Made by a program: the position numbers and the translations under genes
Source of the DNA: Streptomyces flavochromogenes
GTDB lineage: Bacteria; Actinomycetota; Actinomycetes; Streptomycetales; Streptomycetaceae
Reading direction: 5' to 3'
DNA: 56,186 nt
NCBI RefSeq assembly: GCF_000717595.1
Contig: NZ_JNZO01000044.1
Coordinates: forward strand, 1-56,186
The notes under the pieces: generated by a model
Told to the model about the DNA's origin: nothing
The model's input: the letters and a program-made list of their open reading frames with translations, nothing else
Database searches by the model: none
Part shown: one piece after another, positions 43,442 through 54,000 of the stretch
Position numbering within the stretch: position 1 is the first letter of the stretch
Layout of the letters: every line of letters starts with the position of its first letter

Positions 43442-45703
43442 ATGCCGAACCAGGATGAGCTGTTCGACGCCGTGGATGCGTTGCTGGCGGGGGAGCCGGA
43501 GATGCCGCCCCCTGTGGAACGGGCGCGGTTGCGTGAGGCGGCCGGGATCACGCAGGCGCGGCTCGCGCAGGTTCTGGAGACGAGTACGCAGACGGTGAAG
43601 AACTGGGAGTCGGGCCGGAGCGAGCCGCGGCCCCCGCGCCGCGCGCCGTATCAGCGTCTGCTGGAGGGGTGGGCGCAGAAGTATCCCGCCCCTGTGCCGG
43701 AGGCGTTCACGGCCCAGGCTCCGGCCCCTGCCCAGGCTCCGGCCCCTGCCCCGGCTTCATCCCCCTCCCCGGCTCCGGCTCCGTCTCAGGTGCCTGCTGT
43801 CCCGGCGGCCGGGGAGCCCCCGCGGCCGGAGACAGCACCCGCCCCGGAGGCAGCACCCACTCCGGAAGCAGCACCCACCCCGGAGGCCTCCCCCCGTCCG
43901 ACGGCAGCACGGCGTCCGGGCGCGCGGAATGCCGCTCGGACGAGCACCCCGCCCACCGCCGCGGGCGACCCCCGGTTCGACAACGGCCCCCTCGCGGTCA
44001 TCGACGTCACCGGCGAGGGCCAGGCCCTCGCGTACTGCGTCGGCGGCCTGGTCCTGGACGTGCCCGCGGGAACACTGCCGTCTCTGGTGGAGTGGACGCT
44101 GACCGAGGCGAAGCTGGGGGCGGAGCGGCTGAACGGGTCGGGCAAGGACGCCGACCCGCTGCTCGTCCTCACGAAAACCGCCCTGGAGCGCTTCGGCCTG
44201 CCCGCCGAGCTGACCGAAGAAGAGCGCCTCGCCGGACGCCTCCCCGACAGTCACAAGGTGATCGCCCGGCTCACGCAGGCAGAGTGGCAGCTGACGAAGC
44301 GCGGCCTGGGCCCCTGGGCGCGGATCTACCGCCCCGCCCAGGGCGCCCGCCGTGCCTGCGTGCAACTGTGCATCCCGTCGTGGAACGCCCTCGACCCCCG
44401 CAGCTGGGGCCACGCCGCGGACCTGCCGCCGGCCGAACTCGCCTCGGTTCTCGGGACGTACGCCACCCGGGTGCTGACCCCACGCGGCTCCACCGCCGTC
44501 ACCGGTCTGGAACTGATGACCGCCCTGCACCCGCCGACCCGCGCCTCCGCCCCCGATGCCGCCGGCCGCCGGCACCGCGTCCACAACCCCGGCTCGCTCG
44601 GCACCGAGCCGATGGACCCGGCCCCGTGCGAGGCGACCGACGGCCATCCCGCCCTCGCCCACCTGCCGCGCTTCTATGTTCGCGGCCCCGGTGAGAAGCT
44701 GTTCGAAGAGGCCTACGACTGGGCACGCCCGCTCACGGATGACGAGTGCATGCGACGCCATCTGGTGGGTCTCGACGTGAACATGGCCTTCGCCGCCGGC
44801 GCCAACGGCGCCGTCGTCGGCCTCGCCTCCCCACCCGTCCACGTCTCCAACCCCGCCTTCGACCCGAAAGTCCCCGGAGCGTGGCTGACCGACCTTTCCC
44901 ACGTCGACCTGTCCCGCGTGAAGGTCGGCAAGCAGTGGACCCGGCTCCAGGGAGGCCTGCTGCCGAGCCCGTTCACCCCGACCGGCCAGACCCCGACCGG
45001 CCCCGCCTGGTACGCCACCCCGACCGTCGCCTACGCCGTCGAACTGGGCTACGACGTAGCCCCTCTCGAGGCATGGGTGCGCCCGGAATCGGGCCGCTAC
45101 CTCGACGACTGGTACAAGCGGCTCCGCGACGCGTACGTGAGGACCATGGCGGATCTGGGCGTCGAGGAGAAGCTGGATCCGGCCGGGTTCCTGGCGGCGA
45201 TGGACGGCTACAAGCAGCGCGATGCCGCGATGGCGATCGTCCTGGACGCGGTCAAGTCGACCGTGAAGAACGGCATCGGGAAGTTCCAGGAGAAAGCACG
45301 CGGCGGTGGCTGGCGCCCTGGCCGGCCCTGGCCGGCCCTGGCCCGGCCGACATGGCGCCCCGACATCCGGGCCGTCATCATCTCCCGGGCCCGGATCAAC
45401 ATGCACCGCAAGATGGTGGCGCTCGCCGCCGCCACCGGCCGCTACCCGGTCGCGGTCCTGTCCGACTGCGCCGTCTACGCGGCCGACGGGCCTTCCCCGC
45501 TCGACGTCCTGCCCTACGACGAGGCAGGCAAGACCGTGCCCGGCTCCTTCCGGCTCGGCGTCTCCCCGGGAATGGTCAAGCACGAAGGCACCCAGACGAC
45601 GCTGTGGGCCGAGGAGCTTCGCGAACGGGCCCAGGCTCCCGAGCTCAACCTGGCCCGCTACATCAAGACCGGCGAGACGACCGCCGCCGACACCGGAGAG
45701 TAG
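43442..45703 (+). CDS. tap: Telomere-associated protein Tap
   Basis: 753 residues from the ATG at 43442; in-frame sequence further upstream is non-coding. An XRE-type helix-turn-helix lies at residues about 30-60 (AAGITQARLAQVLETSTQTV). A Pro/Ala-rich linker follows (about 84-155), then the large conserved Tap region (about 170-740, with FYVRGPGEKLFEEAYDWARP and LVGLDVNMAFAAGANGAVVG). Tap binds the single-stranded 3' overhang of linear Streptomyces replicons and recruits the terminal protein for end patching. The Tpg gene follows after nine bases. Length and organisation match known Tap proteins, so it looks functional. Confidence 0.95.
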   Translation: MPNQDELFDAVDALLAGEPEMPPPVERARLREAAGITQARLAQVLETSTQTVKNWESGRSEPRPPRRAPYQRLLEGWAQKYPAPVPEAFTAQAPAPAQAPAPAPASSPSPAPAPSQVPAVPAAGEPPRPETAPAPEAAPTPEAAPTPEASPRPTAARRPGARNAARTSTPPTAAGDPRFDNGPLAVIDVTGEGQALAYCVGGLVLDVPAGTLPSLVEWTLTEAKLGAERLNGSGKDADPLLVLTKTALERFGLPAELTEEERLAGRLPDSHKVIARLTQAEWQLTKRGLGPWARIYRPAQGARRACVQLCIPSWNALDPRSWGHAADLPPAELASVLGTYATRVLTPRGSTAVTGLELMTALHPPTRASAPDAAGRRHRVHNPGSLGTEPMDPAPCEATDGHPALAHLPRFYVRGPGEKLFEEAYDWARPLTDDECMRRHLVGLDVNMAFAAGANGAVVGLASPPVHVSNPAFDPKVPGAWLTDLSHVDLSRVKVGKQWTRLQGGLLPSPFTPTGQTPTGPAWYATPTVAYAVELGYDVAPLEAWVRPESGRYLDDWYKRLRDAYVRTMADLGVEEKLDPAGFLAAMDGYKQRDAAMAIVLDAVKSTVKNGIGKFQEKARGGGWRPGRPWPALARPTWRPDIRAVIISRARINMHRKMVALAAATGRYPVAVLSDCAVYAADGPSPLDVLPYDEAGKTVPGSFRLGVSPGMVKHEGTQTTLWAEELRERAQAPELNLARYIKTGETTAADTGE

Positions 45704-45712
45704 GGGCAGGCG

Positions 45713-46273
45713 ATGACGAAGTCGGTCGGCGAAGGACTCGACAAGGCACTGGAGCAGGCGGTCACGCGCCCGGCGCCCAAGAGCGCGGGTGCGCGGATGC
45801 GTTTCCTGGTCAGGCAGCTGAAGGGCACCAAGGCCGTCGCTCAGGCGCTCGGGATCTCCCAGCGCACCGTCGAGCGGTATGTGAGGAACCAGATCAAGAA
45901 GCCCCGCCCCGACCTCGCGGACCGTATGGCCGGCGAAGTGAACAAGCGGTGGCAGCCGCAGGTGAAGGCGAAAGCCAAGAAAGCCGCCGGAACCAGCAAC
46001 GGCATCGTCATCGACGTCCAGGCGCGCCTCGGTTACAGCGCTCCGGTCGGCACCACCGACGAAGCCCGCGAGCGTCACCTGACCGTGGCTCTGCCACCCC
46101 GCTACGCCGAGCGTCTGTTCAACGCCCGTGACCACGGCGACTCCGATGCGGCCCTTCAGCAGATCGCCGCCGACGGGCTCAAGGAGGTGTACTTCCAGCA
46201 GCTCGGCACCCGCGCCGGGAGCCTGGAGGACGTACACATGCTCGACGTCCGGAACATCGAGTTCGGCCTCTGA
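45713..46273 (+). CDS. tpg: Telomere terminal protein Tpg
   Basis: 186 residues, the usual size. A helix-turn-helix (about 40-61, AVAQALGISQRTVERYVRNQ) is followed by a basic stretch and a C-terminal conserved domain. Tpg is covalently attached to the 5' ends of linear Streptomyces chromosomes and plasmids and primes completion of the lagging strand at the telomere. It is co-transcribed with tap (nine-base gap; GGGGCAGG ribosome site). Confidence 0.95.
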   Translation: MTKSVGEGLDKALEQAVTRPAPKSAGARMRFLVRQLKGTKAVAQALGISQRTVERYVRNQIKKPRPDLADRMAGEVNKRWQPQVKAKAKKAAGTSNGIVIDVQARLGYSAPVGTTDEARERHLTVALPPRYAERLFNARDHGDSDAALQQIAADGLKEVYFQQLGTRAGSLEDVHMLDVRNIEFGL

Positions 46274-46548
46274 CGGAAGCGGGGAACACGCCCGGCACGG
46301 CGCTCCTGTCTCACTGTGCGGCTCCATGCGATCCTGTGACTGACGGCTTCATCGGCTGGAGGAATGCCGCGGCCGCCCGCATCGGCGGTGTGGTGCGCGT
46401 CTGGTGGAAGCGGCCTGGTCTTGGTCGGCGCTGTGGGTGGCGTAGTGGTGTGTCCACCGACGTGGGGTGGAGCAGAGCTCGGCGGCTCGCCGGGCTGATG
46501 ACCCAGAGGTCGCACGCTCATGTCCTCTCGCCGCTACTGACGTGACAT

Positions 46549-46577
46549 GAGGCCCGGAACCCGTGGATCCGGGCCTC
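46549..46577. terminator. Terminator hairpin downstream of tap-tpg
   Basis: A 10-base-pair perfect stem (GAGGCCCGGA / TCCGGGCCTC) with a nine-base loop. It lies about 275 bases after the tpg stop; nothing gene-like lies between. Confidence 0.75.
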
Positions 46578-46708
46578 GCTCGCCGTCCGACGTCCGGGGG
46601 CGGCGCGGACGGTTCGCGTCCCCCCCGATAGCCGGCCGGCACACGATCCGGTACGCGCCGACATGAGCCGGGTCGCGCGGGACCTCGGACAGCTCGGCGA
46701 AGCCGGGC

Positions 46709-46900
46709 GGCAGCGACCTGGACCCGGTCGTCGGTGAGTGGAAGGAGACCCGCGGGGGCGATACGCCCCGGACGGTGCGGATCTCCGAGGACGGGAAGTT
46801 CTGGACCAGCGACGGGAGCGACACCTGCGAGGGCGGTGTGCGGGCCGATTCGTCAGCGTCGGACAAGACCTGGCGCCAGCCCACGACACTGCAGCGGTGA
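46709..46900 (+). pseudogene. Fragment of a secreted/lipoprotein-type gene
   Basis: The 63-residue frame DLDPVVGEWKETRGGDTPRT, VRISEDGKFWTSDGSDTCEG and so on reads like the middle of a small extracytoplasmic beta protein, but it has no start or signal peptide. Both ends of the original gene seem lost. The rest of 46274-47154 contains no intact gene. Confidence 0.55.
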
Positions 46901-47154
46901 TCATTGACGACAAGGCCTCGGTGAGCCCGGTGCTGGGACCTGCTGCGCTGGGGTGGTGGAGGAGGCGAGGGGCAGCCGGGCCCCGGTGTGCGGGGCTGAC
47001 AGGGAAGGGGTGATCCGGGGCTCGCGGGAGTGGTGGGCACGGCCTGCGAGGCGTACGGGCCGGTCCAGGGGCTCCAGCCGCCGGGCTGCCCGACGACCCC
47101 GCGCGTGGCCTTCTCGGTCACGGCCGGCGCAGCGGACCTACGGCGTGGCGGCCG

Positions 47155-47412
47155 TCACCCTCCCTCACCGCTCTCCCGGTCGGAAGCCGGCCAGAGATAA
47201 GGAAGGTCGTCCGATACGTCGGGGAAGTGGGGGCCGTAGTACGCCGGATCCTTGCGCCGCAGCGCCGACTGGTGGCTGCGATGGAACGCGGAATCGCCGA
47301 GCCAGGGCGGCAGGAACACCTGGAGTGCCTCGACGCGCTGCTTACCCAGACGCTTCGGGTCCAGCACAGCCGCGGAGTCGGTGAAGCCCTCATACGGGAG
47401 AAACGTCTGCAT
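47155..47412 (-). CDS. MSMEG_6728-family protein with internal deletion
   Basis: 85 residues with AAGGA upstream. The N-terminus MQTFLPYEGFTDSAAVLDPK and RLGKQRVEALQV is intact. The C-terminus LPPWLGDSAFHRSHQSALRR and KDPAYYGPHFPDV is also intact. Normal family members are roughly 150 residues, and the whole middle (about 70 residues) is missing in frame, with the junction near residue 32. The ribosome site and stop are preserved, so a short protein may still be made. Family function is unclear (a DNA-glycosylase relationship has been proposed). Confidence 0.8.
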   Translation of the reverse strand: MQTFLPYEGFTDSAAVLDPKRLGKQRVEALQVFLPPWLGDSAFHRSHQSALRRKDPAYYGPHFPDVSDDLPYLWPASDRESGEGG

Positions 47413-47589
47413 ACATTCCTTGTCCCCGCGGCGGCGCGTCCGCGTACCCGGGTGGCAACCGAGTCGGAGGTCTTGGTGTCATGGCTCGGTCACCTGCAAG
47501 CCGGGTCGGCGCCACACCGACGGGTCACGGGCAGGGGCCGTGACACCTGGGCGGCGACCCGAGCGTTCGTGGATGCCTGCCGGCGGCCG

Positions 47590-48381
47590 TCAGGAGGTGC
47601 TGGTCGCCGTCAGGAGGGTGCCGCCATGGAAGCGCCCGTAGACGGGCGTGCCTCCGGGCCACCTCGGATCGCGGCCGAACGGCACGCCCGTAGGCCCAGC
47701 CGCCCCGCGCAGATCGGCCAGGAGCGCGCCCACGGGCAGCCGGGACCCGAGCCTCGCGAGCGTCGGGTCACCCGAGGCACGTGCTTCCTCGACGCTGAGG
47801 ACCGTCGCGGTCGTGGGTTCGGCCGCGCGCGCCAGTGCCTCGGGCGAGTCCTCGGGGAACTCCGCGCCGGCATCGGCGAAGTCTCCGGAGAACCAGTTGG
47901 CGAAAGCGGTCGGGAAACCGTCGAAGTGCTCAGCATCCCGCACGGCATACCTCACCAGTCCGGCCACGGTCACCAGCCAGTGCTGGAGCGACGGTGCGAC
48001 CAGCTCGGCGCCGTGAGCCTCCCAGAAGGTGAACACAGGACCCCACGTGCCCGTCGCGGGATCGACGTCCACGTAGTAGGTCTCCGCCGATGCGTTGGAA
48101 TGGACGATGCGGAACGAACCGGGCTCGCCACACCGCCTTGCGGCACCGGCGCTGTCGGCCACGGAGCGGCGCGAGGCCCCGAACTCGCCGTGGGCACCGA
48201 CGTGCAGCGCTCCGGTGTGGCGGCAGATCTTCCGGATCGGCTCGGGCACCGGAACACCCCAGCCGTCCATCTCCTCGTCGCTCACCCCTTCACCCAGCCG
48301 AACGCTCTCCTCTGCGCGGGCGGCATCCTGCAACGCCTGTACCACGGTCTGCCATGAGGGGGTTTCGCTGCTCCACGTCAT
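47590..48381 (-). CDS. SUKH-like (SMI1/KNR4-type) protein
   Basis: 263 residues from the ATG at 48379-48381. The N-terminal region (about 10-60, with GVSDEEMDGWGVPVPEPIRK) and the later FTFWEAHGAELVAPSLQHWL and WFSGDFADAGAEFPEDSPEA follow the SUKH pattern of bacterial immunity and yeast Smi1-like proteins. The longer in-frame extension to 49443 is antisense to the fasciclin gene and was rejected. No toxin is adjacent. Confidence 0.7.
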   Translation of the reverse strand: MTWSSETPSWQTVVQALQDAARAEESVRLGEGVSDEEMDGWGVPVPEPIRKICRHTGALHVGAHGEFGASRRSVADSAGAARRCGEPGSFRIVHSNASAETYYVDVDPATGTWGPVFTFWEAHGAELVAPSLQHWLVTVAGLVRYAVRDAEHFDGFPTAFANWFSGDFADAGAEFPEDSPEALARAAEPTTATVLSVEEARASGDPTLARLGSRLPVGALLADLRGAAGPTGVPFGRDPRWPGGTPVYGRFHGGTLLTATSTS

Positions 48382-48840
48382 GCACGCAGCTTCACACGAC
48401 GTACCGACAACGCAGGCACCGAGGTCGTGCAGACACCCACGGCGGCTCCTTGGGCGCACGCACGCACCCCCGCACGCACCCCCGCACGCACCCGGCGCGC
48501 CCGCACCCACCGGAAGTCGCCGCGCACGGCGTGCGACGCCGCGGTCACCGAGTGAGTACGACGGGCAGGATCGACTGCAGGGCCTCTCACGTCCCCCGGG
48601 CCGCACAGATCGCGGGGCATCGGAGCACCTCCTCAGTCGCTGCGTCCGGCCGGCAGGGGCTGTCACGCAAACACGGAGGGTCATGCCGTAAGCCCGGGCT
48701 GAACAGGGCGTCCGCGCCCGCGATTCTTTACCTCGTCGGACACATCCGAAACGGGGGGTGGCGTCGAATGTCTCATGCCAAGCATTTCCACCCGATTGCC
48801 GCGCCCTTCGCGGGGGCCGGTCCCAGGAGGAGGAAGTCGC
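48382..48840. other. Intergenic region with the fasciclin gene promoter
   Basis: A CGCACGCACCCC-type low-complexity stretch lies at about 48458-48500. No gene is supported. The right part should hold the promoter of the secreted fasciclin protein. Confidence 0.4.
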
Positions 48841-49419
48841 ATGAACACCTCGCACATCCCTCGGCGTGCGGCTGCGGCCGTCGCCGCAGTCGTCCTGCCG
48901 GTCTCGCTGGGCGTTCTCGCTCCGCATGCCTCGGCCGAGGGCATGAACCAGCCGTTCGGCTCCGGCTGCGCGTCCGTCCCCAAGGAAGGGGAGGGCAGCG
49001 TGGACGGCATGGCGGACGACCCGGTGGCAACCGCGGCGTCGAACAACCCAGAGCTGTCCACGCTGGTTTCCGCGGTGAAGGCCGCTGGTCTGGTCGACAC
49101 GCTGAACAACGCCGATGACATCACCGTGTTCGCTCCGACGAACGCTGCCTTCGCGAAGATTCCGAAGGCAGACCTCGACAAGGTGCTCGCGGACAAGGCT
49201 GCCCTCACGAAGATCCTCACGTATCACGTCGTAGAGGAACCCGTCGACAAGGCCGACCTCGCCGACGGGTCCTTCGAGACGCTGCAGGGCGGCACGGTGA
49301 CCACCCAGGGTTCCGGTGACTCCTACACCGTCAACGACACCGCCAAGATCGTCTGTGGCGACGTGCAGACCTCCAATGCCACCGTCCACGTCATCGACAC
49401 CGTCCTGATGCCGAAGTGA
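48841..49419 (+). CDS. Secreted fasciclin-domain protein
   Basis: 192 residues with AGGAGG upstream. A signal peptide (1-32, ending ASA) precedes one FAS1 domain. It has the H1 box (DDITVFAPTNAAFAKIP) and H2 box (NATVHVIDTVLMPK), separated by ILTYHVVEEPVDKADLADG. FAS1 proteins are secreted adhesion-type proteins, like the mycobacterial MPT70/MPB70 type. Two cysteines (SGC and IVC) may form a disulfide. Confidence 0.95.
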   Translation: MNTSHIPRRAAAAVAAVVLPVSLGVLAPHASAEGMNQPFGSGCASVPKEGEGSVDGMADDPVATAASNNPELSTLVSAVKAAGLVDTLNNADDITVFAPTNAAFAKIPKADLDKVLADKAALTKILTYHVVEEPVDKADLADGSFETLQGGTVTTQGSGDSYTVNDTAKIVCGDVQTSNATVHVIDTVLMPK

Positions 49420-49447
49420 CCCGCCACGCCCCACACGACGCAAGGCC

Positions 49448-49473
49448 GGCCGGAGGTCACGAGACCTCCGGCC
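49448..49473. terminator. Terminator between convergent genes
   Basis: An 11-base-pair perfect stem, GGCCGGAGGTC / GACCTCCGGCC, with loop ACGA, 28 bases after the fasciclin stop. Confidence 0.9.
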
Positions 49474-49560
49474 GTTCGCCGCATCGGGCAGGTGCAGCGG
49501 TCGGCGGCACGTACGCTGGACCAGCCCTTGGCGCGACCAGGTCCGACACCGCAGGCGTGC

Positions 49561-50625
49561 TCAGTGAAGGGTCTCGCCCAGCCGCTCCGCGTGCATCCGG
49601 CAGATGACGTCGAGTGCCTCGCGCAGGCTGCGCGGTCTCGTGAACGCGGCACCGCGGCGCGGCCCGGCCCATCCCGGACCCGTGAGCACGACGAGTGGTG
49701 TCATGCGGGCGCCTCTCACGCCGAAAGTCGTTTCGGCCAGGTGCTGGGCCAGCGCGTACGAGGCGGTCGGGCGTGCCTGGGACCAGAGCACCACCACGCC
49801 CGGGCCCGAGCGGCGGACAGCCCATTGCAGAACTTCGGCAGGAACGGCACCTCCGAACATCCGTGTGGGCAATGCCCGTTCCGCCAGACCGGCGGCAAGG
49901 GCCTCCAAGGGGAGCGTGTGAGTCTCGGCAGGCATGCACGCCAGTACCACCGGGGTTTCCACGTCGGCCGAGGCGGGAGCACTGACGGCGGCGCGACGCA
50001 GCGCGGTCGACACCTGCCATGACAACAGGTGCTCCACTTCGACGTGACGGTCGTCGGAGGCAGCCCATCGACGACCCACGGCGTGCAGAACGGGAGCCAT
50101 CACCTCCTCCCACGCGGCAACGAGACCGTATTCTTCGATCACCTGCTCCAGCAGCAGGTGCATCGCCTGGCCGTCGAGCCGCACTGCCGCGTGAGCCAGT
50201 TCACGGCACTCCGGCCTCACATCAGGGAGTGCCAGCCCGCTGCTGCGGTCCGAACGATGTTCCATCGGCGGTGGCTCCGGTGCCGGCGGGCTCGGTACGT
50301 CCTGGGGCGACGGTGCGACCGGCCGGACTTCCGCGACCGGTGCCCCCGCACGACCATGGGCGATCCGGGCCGCCCGCGCGGCCTCGGAGGGAGGCACCCC
50401 GGTCGACGTGAGCCGACGCATCTCCTCCAGCAGCGCGACGTCCCCCGGCGTCCAACGCCGGTGCCGTCCACTCTTTCGGGACGCGGGGCCGATGCCGTAC
50501 CGCTGGTCCCACGTACGCACCGTGGTGGGCGAGACCCCGAGGTGTCGCGCCACGGCGCCCGTGGTGAGGCCGTGGACCGCCCCTTCCCCGGGACCGAGTG
50601 ACGGGACCGACCGGCGCTCAGTCAC
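49561..50625 (-). CDS. MerR-type regulator with B12-binding-like domain
   Basis: 354 residues. A MerR winged HTH (residues about 18-75, TTGAVARHLGVSPTTVRTWD) is followed by a Pro-rich linker. The helical cap of B12-dependent regulators follows at about 135-205, with W187-x10-E198-H199; CarH has W-x9-EH. The last Rossmann-like domain has ETHTLPL with H236 at the place of the cobalamin-ligating His (consensus ExHxxG, where Gly is replaced by Pro). LitR/CarH proteins use adenosylcobalamin as a light sensor; the altered spacing and Pro make B12 binding plausible but unproven. It is divergent from icmF, itself a B12 enzyme, across about 470 bases. Confidence 0.85.
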   Translation of the reverse strand: MTERRSVPSLGPGEGAVHGLTTGAVARHLGVSPTTVRTWDQRYGIGPASRKSGRHRRWTPGDVALLEEMRRLTSTGVPPSEAARAARIAHGRAGAPVAEVRPVAPSPQDVPSPPAPEPPPMEHRSDRSSGLALPDVRPECRELAHAAVRLDGQAMHLLLEQVIEEYGLVAAWEEVMAPVLHAVGRRWAASDDRHVEVEHLLSWQVSTALRRAAVSAPASADVETPVVLACMPAETHTLPLEALAAGLAERALPTRMFGGAVPAEVLQWAVRRSGPGVVVLWSQARPTASYALAQHLAETTFGVRGARMTPLVVLTGPGWAGPRRGAAFTRPRSLREALDVICRMHAERLGETLH

Positions 50626-51040
50626 GTGACACCCGGTCCCGTAGCGCGGTGCGGGCGAGCCCGAGGCCGCCGAGCGGCCGCATGCCCCGGTCTGCCGACG
50701 AGGCGACTTCCGACGAGGCCATCAACCCTCCTCCCAGAGGTGCACGCTCAACCATTCGTGGACGGGTCCTCGCGCGCATGCGGGGGAGCCGCCGTCGTGT
50801 CCGCCGCATCCAGGCACCGTCCGGTCCTGGGCAACCTGACGGGCGCCTTCTCCTCGGTACTTCCCGGACGGCACCGTCCCCGGATGCAGCACCGCCTCCC
50901 GCCACCCGACCGATACGCAGACGCCGCCCCGGCCGCTACGCGCCTCGCGCTCTCGCGAAGGGGCTGCTCCGCCCGGCCACGCGGCGACCTTCGCGCCGAG
51001 ATGTGCCCTGCGCCACAGATCCTCACCCCCCGTGAAATAC

Positions 51041-51052
51041 TAGGACGTCCTA
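51041..51052. promoter_or_regulatory. Palindrome in the icmF promoter
   Basis: TAGGACGTCCTA is a perfect 12-base palindrome in a short AT-richer stretch 44 bases before the icmF start. It is a likely operator. The remaining sequence between the two divergent genes shows no gene. Confidence 0.6.
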
Positions 51053-51096
51053 CTATCTCTGGAGTACGAGCTCCAGCGCGCGCTCCGGAGGGCCAC

Positions 51097-54000
51097 ATGA
51101 GCGAACTGCACCGCCCCGCCAACCCCGTACGCCTCGTCACCGCCTCGGCGCTGTTCGACGGCCATGACGCGTCGATCAACATCATGCGGAGGATCTTCCA
51201 GGCGCAGGGCGTCGAGGTGATCCACCTCGGGCACAACCGCTCGGTGAAGGAGGTCGTCGACGCGGCGCTTGAGGAGGACGCGCACGGAGTGGCGGTCTCC
51301 TCGTACCAGGGCGGGCACGTGGAGTACTTCGAGTACCTCGTGGAGTCGCTGCGGGCCCAGGGCGCCGACCACGTGCGGGTCGTCGGCGGCGGCGGGGGAG
51401 TGATCGTCCCCGAGGAGATCTCCCGGCTGCGGGGGAGCGGCGTCACCATCTTCTCCCCGGAGGACGGGCAGCGCATGGGCCTCGCGGGGATGGTCAACTC
51501 CGTCGTCGCCGACTGCGACTTCGACCTGTGGGACACCAAGCCCACCGAGGCCGCGGCAGTCCTGGCCGGAGACCGCTTCGCCATCGCCCGCGCGGTCACC
51601 GGAGCCGAGCTGGGCAAGCTGCCCGCCGCCTTGCTTGAGGAGCTGCGGGCCGCCTCCGCGACGCGTACGGTCCCCGTCTTCGGCATCACCGGCACCGGCG
51701 GCTCCGGCAAGTCCTCGCTCACCGACGAGCTGGTTCGCCGCTTCCGCGTCGACCAGCAGGACAAGCTGCGGATCGCCGTGATCGCCGTCGACCCGACGCG
51801 CCGCCGGGGCGGCGGCGCCCTGCTCGGCGACCGCATCCGCATGAACACGCTCGACGGCGGCCAGGTGTTCTTCCGCAGCCTCGCCACCCGCGGCAGCCGG
51901 GAGCTGCCCGAGCACCTGGCCGACGTGATCGACGTCGTCAAGGCGGCTGGCTTCGACCTCGTCGTCGTCGAGACCCCCGGTATCGGACAGGGCGACGCGG
52001 CCATCGTGCCGTTCGTCGACACCTCGCTCTACGTGATGACGCCCGAGTTCGGCGCCGCCTCCCAACTCGAGAAGATCGACATGCTCGACTTCGCGGATGT
52101 CGTCGCCATCAACAAGTTCGAGCGGCGCGGCGCCCTCGACGCCCTGCGCGACGTCGCCCGCCAGTTGATCCGCAACCGCGAGGCGTTCGGCAAGCGCCCC
52201 GAGGAGATGCCCGTCTACGGGACTTCGGCCGCCACCTTCAACGACGACGGCGTCACCGCGCTCTACCAGCACCTCAAGACCCTGCTCGCCGAGCACGGCC
52301 TCCCGCTGGACGAGGGCACCCTGCCCGCCGCCGACGTCCGCCACTCCTCGGGCATCCGCCAGGTCGTGCCCTCCGACCGGGTGCGCTACCTCGCCGAGAT
52401 CACCGAGACGGTCCGCGCCTACCACTCCCAGAGCCTCGCCCTCGCCGAGGCCGCCCGCCGCGTGCAGCGCCTGGCCACCGTCGCCGACGAACTCGCCGGC
52501 GCAGGCCACGACGGCTCCGGCGTCCACGCCCTCCTCGACGAGGCCCGCAGGCAGCTGCCGCACGACGTGACCGCCCAGATCGAGGGCTGGCCCGCCGTCG
52601 TCGACTCGTACACCGGCGACGAGCTGGTCGTGAAGGTACGCGACAAGGAGATCCGCACCCGCCTGGTGCGCGAGTCCCTCTCCGGGAACAAGATCCCCCG
52701 CGTCTCCCTGCCCCGCTACACCGACCACGGCGAGCTGGTGCGCTTCTGGCGCAACGAGAACCTGCCCGGCCACTTCCCCTTCACCGCCGGCGTCTTCCCC
52801 TTCAAGCGGGACGGCGAGGACCCGGCCCGCATGTTCGCGGGCGAGGGCGACCCGTTCCGCACCAACCGCCGCTTCCGGCTCCTCTCCGAGGGCCAGCCCG
52901 CCACCCGCCTGTCCACCGCTTTCGACTCCGTCACGCTCTACGGCCGCGACCCCGACGAGCGCCCCGACATCTACGGCAAGGTCGGCACCTCCGGCGTCTC
53001 CGTCGCCACCCTCGACGACATGAAGGCGCTCTTCGACGGCTTCGACCTGGTCGCGCCCACCACCTCGGTCTCCATGACCATCAACGGGCCCGCCCCCACC
53101 ATCCTGGCGTTCTTCCTCAACACGGCGATCGACCAGCAGCTCGACGGCTTCCGCACCGCCCACGGCCGGGAGCCCTCCGCCGACGAGGCCGCCGAACTGC
53201 GGGCCAGGGCCCTGGCCAGCGTGCGCGGCACCGTGCAGGCGGACATCCTCAAGGAGGACCAGGGCCAGAACACCTGCCTCTTCTCCACCGAGTTCTCCCT
53301 GCGCATGATGGCCGACGTGCAGGAGTGGTTCATCCAGAACCAGGTCCGCAACTTCTACTCCGTGTCCATCTCCGGCTACCACATCGCCGAGGCCGGCGCG
53401 AACCCCATCAGCCAGCTCGCCTTCACCCTGGCCAACGGCTTCACCTACGTCGAGGCCTACCTCGCGCGGGGCATGCACATCGACGACTTCGCCCCGAACC
53501 TCTCCTTCTTCTTCTCCAACGGCATGGATCCCGAGTACTCGGTCCTCGGCCGCGTCGCCCGCCGCGTGTGGGCCGTCGCCATGAAGGAGAAGTACGGGGC
53601 CAACGAGCGCTCCCAGAAGCTGAAGTACCACGTCCAGACCTCCGGCCGCTCCCTGCACGCCCAGGAGATGGACTTCAACGACATCCGCACCACCCTGCAG
53701 GCCCTCATCGCCATCTACGACAACTGCAACAGCCTGCACACCAACGCCTACGACGAGGCCGTCACCACGCCCACGGAGGAGTCGGTCCGACGGGCCCTGG
53801 CCATCCAGCTCATCATCAACCGTGAGTGGGGGCTGGCGATGAACGAGAACCCCCTCCAGGGATCCTTCGTCATCGACGAGCTCACCGACCTGGTCGAGCA
53901 GGCGGTCCTGACCGAGTTCGAGCGCATCAGCGAGCGCGGCGGCGTCCTCGGCGCCATGGAGACCGGCTACCAGCGCGGCCGCATCCAGGACGAGTCGATG

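Noticed and set aside
43757..46327. Minus-strand open frame of 856 codons
   Set aside because: It is antisense to tap and tpg and has no recognisable domain.
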